7,040 nucleotides of DNA, taken from Poriferisodalis sp964484385. GTDB lineage: Bacteria; Actinomycetota; Acidimicrobiia; Acidimicrobiales; Poriferisodalaceae. The stretch spans positions 1 to 7,040 of the forward strand of contig CAZAFV010000106.1 of NCBI GenBank assembly GCA_964484385.1. Reading direction: 5' to 3'. Position 1 is the first letter of the stretch, and every line of letters begins with the position of its first letter. This document shows, one piece after another, positions 1 through 4,636 of the stretch. The notes beneath the pieces were generated by a model. That model did not search any database. It was not told the DNA's origin and saw only the letters and a list, made by a program, of their open reading frames with translations. The position numbers were made by a program, and so were the translations under genes.

Positions 1-594
1 GGCGTCGAGCGGGCGGCCGTACATCACGGCGCGCGGGTTGTTCTGGGCGTGGTGGTAGGCAGCCAGCGCCACTGCCCTCATGGTGGAGCGGTCGATGCCG
101 TGCTCCCACATGAGCCGGGTGGTGCGCATCGCGTACATCTGCGCCGGGCTCATCACGCCGTAGGGGAGCGTGTAGGCGAACTCGCCCCGCACGGCCGGTC
201 GGCGCCCGCCCTGGCCGAAGCGGCCGAACTGGCCCTGGGCAAGGCCCCGGTAGGCCACCACGACGTTGGCCGATCCGGCGTGCACGGCACTGGCGGCGTT
301 CTGCACGACGGCTGCGGCACCGCCGCCCCCGCCGCCCCACTGCATGTTCGAGTAGCGCAGCTCTTCGAGGCCGAGGGCATTGGCCAGCCTGGCGGGCGTA
401 TTGCGGTCGTTGCTGTACGAGCAGAACCCGTCGATCTCGCGTGGGCTAATGCCCGCGTCCTCACACGCGGCCAAGATCGCCTTCACGACCAGCACGAATT
501 CAGGATCGGTCGACTGGCCACGCTTGTAGTAGGTGGTCTCGCCGACACCTGCGATTGCAGTCTGACCGCGCAGTCCGCGTCCCGATTCGCTCAC
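1..594 (-). CDS. SCP2/Ltp2-type thiolase-superfamily protein, N-terminal 198 residues (partial)
   Basis: I translated this frame by hand; it is open from a GTG at 594 to the window edge, so the C-terminal half is missing. The N-terminus VSESGRGLRGQTAIAGVGET is the usual opening of thiolase-like lipid-transfer proteins (GVGET near residue 17). Later come EDAGISPREIDGF, a Gly-rich turn after SNMQW (about residues 82-92), a strand reading NVVVAYRGL, and YTLPYGVMSPAQMYA. These suit the branch that includes Ltp2 and benzoylsuccinyl-CoA thiolase subunits, which act on CoA thioesters in the cytoplasm, often with a DUF35 partner. In SCP2 thiolases the acyl-accepting Cys lies in an NNNCSTGS-like motif; here Trp/Gly occupy that site, so a lyase (retro-aldolase) role is more likely than classical thiolysis. 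That role is inference. No Shine-Dalgarno is visible before the GTG; another in-frame GTG lies 30 bases upstream, at 624. The next gene beyond position 1, perhaps a DUF35 protein, is not visible. Confidence 0.85.
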   Translation of the reverse strand, partial: MSESGRGLRGQTAIAGVGETTYYKRGQSTDPEFVLVVKAILAACEDAGISPREIDGFCSYSNDRNTPARLANALGLEELRYSNMQWGGGGGGAAAVVQNAASAVHAGSANVVVAYRGLAQGQFGRFGQGGRRPAVRGEFAYTLPYGVMSPAQMYAMRTTRLMWEHGIDRSTMRAVALAAYHHAQNNPRAVMYGRPLDA

Positions 595-712
595 GGCCGC
601 AAACCGTAGCCAAGCGTTGTGCACCCCTGCCCGCGCCGGTCGTTGCACCGCTCGGCCTGCGACATGGGCGTTCCTGTGGCTGTCGCGGCTCGATGGGCTA
701 GAAACTGGGCCG

Positions 713-1027
713 ATGTCCGACGACGAACTCGCTGCCTTCCGCCGCAGTATCGACAAAGTCGATGCGGAGCTGGTTCGGCTGCTCGCGGAGCGCTTTCGCA
801 TCACTCATGACATCGGCGTGTACAAGGCTGCGAATGACTTGGCGCCGGTCGACCTGCCTCGCCAGCATCGGCAGGTGGACGGGCTGCGCCGGCTCGCCTT
901 GGCGGAGGGACTCGATCCCGACTTCTGCGAGAGGTTCGTGCACTTCGTGATGGATGAGGTGATCCGCAACCACAAGCGAATTGCCGAGGCCACCAGCGAG
1001 TTCACGATCGAGCAGGAAACCCTCTAG
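713..1027 (+). CDS. Chorismate mutase, AroQ class, monofunctional (104 aa)
   Basis: This protein converts chorismate to prephenate, the branch point to phenylalanine and tyrosine, in the cytoplasm. It is one all-helical AroQ domain of about 90 residues, the usual size for a monofunctional enzyme. Against the E. coli P-protein mutase domain, FRRSIDKVDAELVRLLAER supplies the Arg equivalents of R11 and R28 (R10, R27), and IGVYK supplies the Lys equivalent of K39 (K38). PVDLPRQHRQV aligns with the segment carrying D48, R51 and E52, with Gln at the Glu52 position. The C-terminal helix FVMDEVIRNHKRI resembles the single-domain form known from alphaproteobacteria and some actinobacteria. I start it at the ATG at 713 (MSDDELAAF); the frame stays open upstream to a GTG at 617, but those residues look non-coding. 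No Shine-Dalgarno precedes the ATG, so translation may be leaderless. It is the only plus-strand gene, divergent from the thiolase-like gene and convergent with pncA (34 bp gap). Confidence 0.9.
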   Translation: MSDDELAAFRRSIDKVDAELVRLLAERFRITHDIGVYKAANDLAPVDLPRQHRQVDGLRRLALAEGLDPDFCERFVHFVMDEVIRNHKRIAEATSEFTIEQETL

Positions 1028-1061
1028 ACGGGCGAGGCTGCTGGCCGGCTGAGTTGTCGGT

Positions 1062-1670
1062 TCAGCGTGAGATGATGACCTCGACGCCAGCGTCGGCGAG
1101 CTGGGTGCGTGCTGCGGCTTCAGTCTCGGGCGCTACCGAGGCGGAGAGCCCCTCGATCACCGTGGTCGCGTAACCGTTCGCAGCGGCGTCCATCGCGGTG
1201 GCGCGCACGCAATGGTCGAAGGCGATCCCGACTACGTCGACTTCGTGTACGTCCGCAGCGCTCAGTACGTCGTTGAGGGTCTGACCGTCGCTGTCGACGC
1301 CTTCGAAGCCGGAATAGGCGGCGGCGTGCATGCCCTTGCGCACGCCCGCGTCGATGCGATCCGTCACCGGGTCGAGTGCAGGGTGCAGCTCGGCCTCCGC
1401 AGTGCCAGCCACGCCGTGCGGCGGCCACGTGTCAACGAAGTCAGGCTCGTCGCTGAAGTGGTCGCCGGGGTCGATGTGCCAGTCCTGGGTGGTCACCACC
1501 AGGTCGTAGCCGTGCTCGCCGGCTAGCAGCTCGGCCACCTTGGCGGCGACGTCGTTGCCACCCTCGACCCCCAGCGCGCCGCCCTCGCAGAAGGTGGGCT
1601 GCACGTCTACGACGAGCAGGGCTGTGCGCGGCTGCTGGCTTTCGGGGTGCTGAGCCGGGTTCTCAGCCAT
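1062..1670 (-). CDS. pncA: Nicotinamidase / pyrazinamidase PncA (202 aa)
   Basis: The enzyme hydrolyses nicotinamide to nicotinate and ammonia in the cytoplasm, feeding the NAD salvage pathway. It is an isochorismatase-fold cysteine hydrolase. The catalytic triad is D22 (VVDVQ), K112 (VRKGMH) and C154 (FDHCVRATA). The metal site is D63, H65 and H71 (in QDWHIDPGDHFS) plus H85 (WPPHGVAGT). Each matches the M. tuberculosis PncA pattern (D8, K96, C138; D49, H51, H57, H71), and AYSGFEGVD and VDVVGIA are shared too. One difference is Phe in place of Thr just before the Asp of the DHC motif. The N-terminus is about 14 residues longer than in M. tuberculosis. An AGGAG lies 7 nt before the ATG, supporting this start. 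It runs in the same direction as the upstream amidohydrolase gene but is separated by 96 bp containing a hairpin, so it may be transcribed on its own. Confidence 0.96.
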   Translation of the reverse strand: MAENPAQHPESQQPRTALLVVDVQPTFCEGGALGVEGGNDVAAKVAELLAGEHGYDLVVTTQDWHIDPGDHFSDEPDFVDTWPPHGVAGTAEAELHPALDPVTDRIDAGVRKGMHAAAYSGFEGVDSDGQTLNDVLSAADVHEVDVVGIAFDHCVRATAMDAAANGYATTVIEGLSASVAPETEAAARTQLADAGVEVIISR

Positions 1671-1677
1671 GTCTGCT

Positions 1678-1682
1678 CTCCT
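1678..1682 (-). promoter_or_regulatory. Ribosome binding site of pncA
   Basis: Read on the minus strand this is AGGAG, 7 nt upstream of the ATG at 1670. It supports the chosen start, although the first 14 residues are not part of the conserved fold. Confidence 0.75.
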
Positions 1683-1738
1683 GCGCCGCGACTCGTGCCG
1701 CCTGGCGCGGCCGTTGCAGCGCTATGGCGCCAAATCTA

Positions 1739-1764
1739 CTGCCGGCCCACGTGGGCCCCGGCAG
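1739..1764 (-). terminator. Probable hairpin terminator after the PF04909-like amidohydrolase
   Basis: Two bases past the amidohydrolase stop codon lies an inverted repeat. CTGCCGG (1739-1745) pairs with CCGGCAG (1758-1764), and CCC (1746-1748) pairs with GGG (1753-1755) around an ACGT loop, giving a 10 bp GC-rich stem with a 2-nt bulge at 1756-1757. In the minus direction it is followed by TAGATTTGG, so the U-tract is short and weak. It could also be a protein-binding palindrome, since its centre CCCACGTGGG is perfectly symmetric. Confidence 0.45.
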
Positions 1765-1766
1765 CG

Positions 1767-2927
1767 CTAGACGCCGAGCAGGAACGAGGCGTTACCCGCC
1801 CAGAACGGTGCAGTGGTGCCTTCGCTGAGGCCCGCGGCGGTGAACGATGCTTGGAACTCGGCGATCGGGTCGCGGCCGCCCTCGGGGTGCGGCCAGTCCG
1901 ACGAGAACAGGAACAGCTCCGGCCCACTGTTGGCCACCAGCCAGCCCACGTCCTCGAAGTGCCAGGGCGTGAACCGCACCTGGCGACGGATGTAGTCCGA
2001 GGGGGCCATCGTGAGCTTGGACAGTTCGGGCTCGTGGCGGCCGAACGCCTTGACGCTGTTGTCCAGCGAGCGCAGCAGGTTCGGCACCCAGCCAGCGCCC
2101 AGCTCGATTAGACCGCAGCGCAGCTCCGGAAACTTCTCGAAGATGCCGTCGAGCACCATGCAGGACAGCAGGTTCTCGGCGTCGTGGTACAGGTTCAGGA
2201 AATCCTTCGAGCGCATGTTCTCGCCGCCGCCCACGAAGTCCTTGCCCGGAACACGCCCGTTGTTGTGGTACGTCTTCGGCAGCTGGTTGCCGCCGTTCGG
2301 CCCGAGGTGCATCAGTACCGGCACGCCGGCCTCGGACAGCAGCGCCCACAGCGGGTCGAAGTCGGGATGCGTGGGGCTCATCGTGGTCGGCACGCCGTGG
2401 GGGATCCAGGCGGCCCGACATCCCAGCTCGATGGCCTCCCGAGCGCACTCGACTGTGCGCTGCGGGTCTTCCAGCGGCACGAACGCCACGCCCAGCAGCC
2501 GCGGGTCCACCGAGCAGAAGTCGGCGATGCCGCGGTTGTGGGCTGATGCGCCCCCATATGCCAGATCGGCGTCGCCGCGGGCGTGGAACTGCGTGTGCGC
2601 GAACGTCGTGAAAACGAGCTGGCTGGCAAAGCCCAGCTGGTCGAGCGCCCCGACCCGTTCGTTGGCGTCCATGGAGCCGTAGGCGAAGTAGCCCTTCGGC
2701 CCGCCGACCACGTCGGCTGCCAGCTTGGCCGTCTCCTCAGGATCGTCGCGCCGCGCCCAGCATTGCTCCACGAGCTCATGGGTGGCTGCATCGCCCCCGC
2801 CCAACAAGCTCAGGTCACGGAGCTTGCTCGCCACGGAGCTGTCGGCGTAGCTCGCCAGCCAGTCCACCGGTTCCATCAGATGGCTGTCGGTGTCGTGAAT
2901 CAGTCGCTCGCCTGCGTACGTCGTCAT
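1767..2927 (-). CDS. Amidohydrolase-2 family (PF04909-like) metal-dependent hydrolase (386 aa)
   Basis: This is a TIM-barrel metal-dependent hydrolase or decarboxylase of the ACMSD/amidohydrolase-2 type. The first metal motif is D14-S-H16 (HDTDSHLMEP) where ACMSD has H-x-H, as in many uncharacterised relatives. VPVLMHLGPNGG gives a His at 207, and FLFSSDWPHPEGG gives the conserved Asp at 344, with SSDWPHPEG as a family signature. GWVPNLLRSLDNSVKAFGRH is also a familiar stretch of this group. Length is normal. There is no signal peptide, so it should be cytoplasmic. The frame is open 18 codons further upstream (to 2981), but I start at the ATG at 2927 because AAGGGAG lies 4 nt before it and the motif block begins soon after. 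The gene follows the GIY-YIG gene by 71 bp and is followed by a hairpin. Relatives usually sit in loci with acyl-CoA and thiolase genes. The substrate is unknown; hydrolysis of a lactone or amide, or a decarboxylation, are all possible. Confidence 0.88.
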   Translation of the reverse strand: MTTYAGERLIHDTDSHLMEPVDWLASYADSSVASKLRDLSLLGGGDAATHELVEQCWARRDDPEETAKLAADVVGGPKGYFAYGSMDANERVGALDQLGFASQLVFTTFAHTQFHARGDADLAYGGASAHNRGIADFCSVDPRLLGVAFVPLEDPQRTVECAREAIELGCRAAWIPHGVPTTMSPTHPDFDPLWALLSEAGVPVLMHLGPNGGNQLPKTYHNNGRVPGKDFVGGGENMRSKDFLNLYHDAENLLSCMVLDGIFEKFPELRCGLIELGAGWVPNLLRSLDNSVKAFGRHEPELSKLTMAPSDYIRRQVRFTPWHFEDVGWLVANSGPELFLFSSDWPHPEGGRDPIAEFQASFTAAGLSEGTTAPFWAGNASFLLGV

Positions 2928-2931
2928 GACT

Positions 2932-2938
2932 CTCCCTT
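2932..2938 (-). promoter_or_regulatory. Ribosome binding site that sets the start of the PF04909-like amidohydrolase
   Basis: The minus strand reads AAGGGAG here, 4 nt before the ATG at 2927. This favours the 386-residue product over the longer frame that begins at 2981. Confidence 0.6.
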
Positions 2939-2945
2939 GCTGTCG

Positions 2946-2951
2946 AGTATC
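2946..2951 (-). promoter_or_regulatory. Possible -10 element ahead of the PF04909-like amidohydrolase
   Basis: The minus strand reads GATACT, close to the TANNNT/TATACT type of -10 box, 18 nt before the start codon in the 71 bp gap. No convincing -35 hexamer is found 16-19 nt further upstream. If real, it would let the amidohydrolase be transcribed independently of the three-gene block upstream. Confidence 0.25.
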
Positions 2952-2998
2952 CCGTCCGTCGAGGCGGTCCCAGTCTCGCACCCTGGGCGCATCCGTTC

Positions 2999-3610
2999 TC
3001 AGTGCGGTGCTTGCCCACGGCGGATCGGACCCTGGACGTTGAGCGGCTTGTCGAGCTTGGCGATCTCCTTGCGCTCCAAGGCCCGCGCTTGGCCCTCCGC
3101 TAGCTCGCGCGCGATGACCTTGAGCTTGTAGCAGACACCAGCGGCAACAAGCTCGCTGATGCGGGCCGATCCACCTGTCAGGCGTGCATCGCCAGAGAGA
3201 TGCTCGGCCGCACGAGCCGAGACATTCCTTTCGGTGATGCCGACGTATCCGTGACCGGTATCGAATATGAACCTGTAGACGCTCCAGCGGCGGCTCGCGG
3301 GTACGGGGGTGTCGCTCAGGCGCTCAAGCGATCGGTATTCGAGTTCGCGACGGACTTTCTCTTCGCCCAGCGCGAGCAGTTCGGCCTCAGGAGCACTCGC
3401 TTTTCTGCGACGGTCGAGCTTGGCCCGAATGCTGGTGAAGCGCTGCCACCGAACTGCCGCCTCGCTGCACGCATCGCAGGGTTGCTCACCGCGCTTTTTG
3501 TGACGCTGAAACGCTGCATACGTCCCGCACGGCCGACGCGGCTTGCCATCGAGAGGGACTCGTCGCCGCTCGGACTCGTCTGCCAAGTACCCCTCGCTAG
3601 CCATCGCCAT
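2999..3610 (-). CDS. GIY-YIG nuclease-like protein with N-terminal Cys/His cluster (203 aa)
   Basis: Two parts can be seen. Residues about 26-56 hold C28-G-T ... R-H37 ... G-E-Q-P-C45-x-x-C48, a CGTxxAxxRHxxRGExPCxxC pattern I recall from small actinobacterial and actinophage proteins and which probably binds zinc. A basic, helical linker follows (about 57-100). Residues about 108-193 resemble a GIY-YIG domain: VYRFIF in the GIY position, GYVGIT (121-126) in the YIG position, then R133 and H137 (SARAAEHL). Near the end, ALERKEI offers a candidate metal-binding Glu (E179), and LDKPLN carries the usual closing Asn (N191). The first signature is degenerate (VY rather than IY). Such domains cut DNA in repair enzymes, homing endonucleases and restriction enzymes; the target here is unknown. 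The ATG at 3610 lies 3 bp past the stop of the upstream gene, so translation is probably coupled; another ATG lies two codons in. It may be a phage-derived or mobile nuclease. Confidence 0.75.
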   Translation of the reverse strand: MAMASEGYLADESERRRVPLDGKPRRPCGTYAAFQRHKKRGEQPCDACSEAAVRWQRFTSIRAKLDRRRKASAPEAELLALGEEKVRRELEYRSLERLSDTPVPASRRWSVYRFIFDTGHGYVGITERNVSARAAEHLSGDARLTGGSARISELVAAGVCYKLKVIARELAEGQARALERKEIAKLDKPLNVQGPIRRGQAPH

Positions 3611-3613
3611 TCC

Positions 3614-4291
3614 CTACGGGTCGCTGGGCGCGGCGACCGCCCAGCCTTCGCTTCGTAGCAACTCGGCAGCCTGGCCCGGGTTGCGGCGCACTGCGGCGCG
3701 TAGCTGCTGGGTATGGAACCTGTCGCGCGACGCGTCGAGAGCTTTCCGCCAACCGTCGCGCGCCTCGACGAGCCGTTCAAGCACGCAGAATTCGATCAGG
3801 TCTTCGAGGCTCGGTCTGAACCTGCGGCCTCCAACGGGCAGGTGGAGGTCCGCTGGGCGACTCTTGGGCCGATCGCACTCGTCGAGCATGTGCTGTAGCC
3901 CTGAGGCCTTGCCGTCGATGTGCAGGTGCGCCTCGGGGTACGGGTTCGGTGGCTTCCGCACGTAGTCGTAGGTGAGGATGGCCGAGTCGCTGTCGGCGGC
4001 CACAAGTGTGTACGTGCTCTTGTCTGTTGTGAGGTGCTGCCCCGACTCGTCGAGCACGAGCGTGTGGTGCAGGCGCAGCCTGAGTTGCGCTGGTGACCTT
4101 CCGAGGGTCAGATCAATTGCGCGGCCGTGGAGATCGTCCTTGCTCAGCCGGTAGCCGATCACGGCGCGCCCCGAGGCATCCATCGTCACCGAGAGACGGA
4201 TGCCGTCAGTCACAGTGCCGTTGAGCGTCGCGGTCAGCTCTCCCGCGAAGGCCTTGGCCTGTTGCTGCAGGTCAGGCGGTTGACGGCTCAA
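3614..4291 (-). CDS. Conserved-looking protein of unknown function with HLH and RFRPSLED motifs (225 aa)
   Basis: I cannot assign a function. With a TTG start at 4291 the protein has an apparently beta-rich N-terminal half. It ends in a Tyr-rich strand (ILTYDY, 105-110) and AHLHIDGK, with H122-x-H124. Next comes DLHLPVGGRRFRPSLEDLIEF (about 148-168), then a helical, basic C-terminus (W181 ... RFHTQQLRAAVRRNP ... LLRSEGWAV). I recall similar motif strings in uncharacterised actinobacterial proteins. The Tyr strand followed by an HxH faintly recalls DUF6516 (TumE-type) toxins, but that is only an impression. No signal peptide or membrane segment is seen. The start is uncertain: the frame is open to a TTG at 4405, but that would overlap the upstream gene by 134 bp, while the 4291 TTG overlaps it by 20 bp. 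Neither has a clear Shine-Dalgarno, which fits translational coupling. The downstream nuclease-like gene begins 3 bp after its stop. Confidence 0.75.
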   Translation of the reverse strand: MSRQPPDLQQQAKAFAGELTATLNGTVTDGIRLSVTMDASGRAVIGYRLSKDDLHGRAIDLTLGRSPAQLRLRLHHTLVLDESGQHLTTDKSTYTLVAADSDSAILTYDYVRKPPNPYPEAHLHIDGKASGLQHMLDECDRPKSRPADLHLPVGGRRFRPSLEDLIEFCVLERLVEARDGWRKALDASRDRFHTQQLRAAVRRNPGQAAELLRSEGWAVAAPSDP

Positions 4292-4478
4292 AGGTCGAGA
4301 CGATGAACCAAGTGCGCCGAGCGAGTTCGCTTGTGAAACACCCTTCCGCTGCTTGCGCTTGGAGTTCTTCCCAAGTGCAGCCAGCCTCGGCGAGGGCGTT
4401 GTCAACCGCGACGCGCACTTCGTCGTCGTTCAGCACGATCACCTCGATGTCTTCGTGCTGGGTGTCTGTCTGGCTCAT
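4272..4478 (-). CDS. Small protein of unknown function, first gene of the three-gene block (68 aa)
   Basis: The product is short and acidic: MSQTDTQHEDIEVIVLNDDE, then a helical stretch VRVAVDNALAEAGCTWEELQ and AAEGCFTSELARRTWFIVST. The pattern AG-x-T-x-EEL-x-x-QA-x-x-G-x-F-x-S-x-x-AR-x-x-WF is one I recall from small uncharacterised actinobacterial proteins, which argues for a real gene. I start at the ATG at 4478 because a GAGG lies 7 nt before it; the frame also has an ATG at 4520 (14 more residues) after a weaker GAAGAG. The end overlaps the TTG start proposed for the next gene by 20 bp. Size, acidity and position directly before a larger basic partner would suit an antitoxin or small adaptor, but there is no recognisable DNA-binding fold, so this is speculation. 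No clear promoter was found in the 158 bp upstream. Confidence 0.7.
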   Translation of the reverse strand: MSQTDTQHEDIEVIVLNDDEVRVAVDNALAEAGCTWEELQAQAAEGCFTSELARRTWFIVSTFEPSTA

Positions 4479-4636
4479 CGTTGTGCCTCGTCGTTGTGCC
4501 ACAAGTGCGCTAGCCGGCATCGGCTCTTCGGTATTGGCTATGGATCCTGTTACGCACGTTCGCAGGAGGGTGTGACATCAATGTAGCGGCATGGCAGCGC
4601 TGGGCTGCGGCGTGGCGAGCGTGGGCGTGCGGGCCG

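Noticed and set aside
49..609. Plus-strand open frame of 186 codons opposite the thiolase-like gene
   Set aside because: The minus strand encodes a coherent thiolase-superfamily N-terminus; the plus frame has the His/Ala/Arg/Gly composition of an antisense shadow.
1042..1066. Short inverted repeat GCTGA...TCAGC between the convergent chorismate mutase and pncA genes
   Set aside because: The stem is only 5 bp plus wobble pairs, overlaps the pncA stop codon and has no U-tract, so it is not a convincing terminator.
2011..2682. Plus-strand open frame of 223 codons opposite the PF04909-like amidohydrolase
   Set aside because: It is Ser/Pro/Arg-rich, has no family motif, and overlaps a well supported gene on the other strand.
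4303..4586. Two plus-strand frames and a GGAGG followed by ATG TAG near 4564-4586
   Set aside because: The frames lie mostly opposite the small protein and its upstream region and show no motif; the ATG is followed at once by a stop, so the purine-rich site appears to be chance.
4594..4608. Short hairpin GCAGC...GCTGC downstream of the D-aminoacylase-like gene
   Set aside because: The stem is 5 bp with no flanking T-run. In GC-rich DNA such short stems are frequent by chance.
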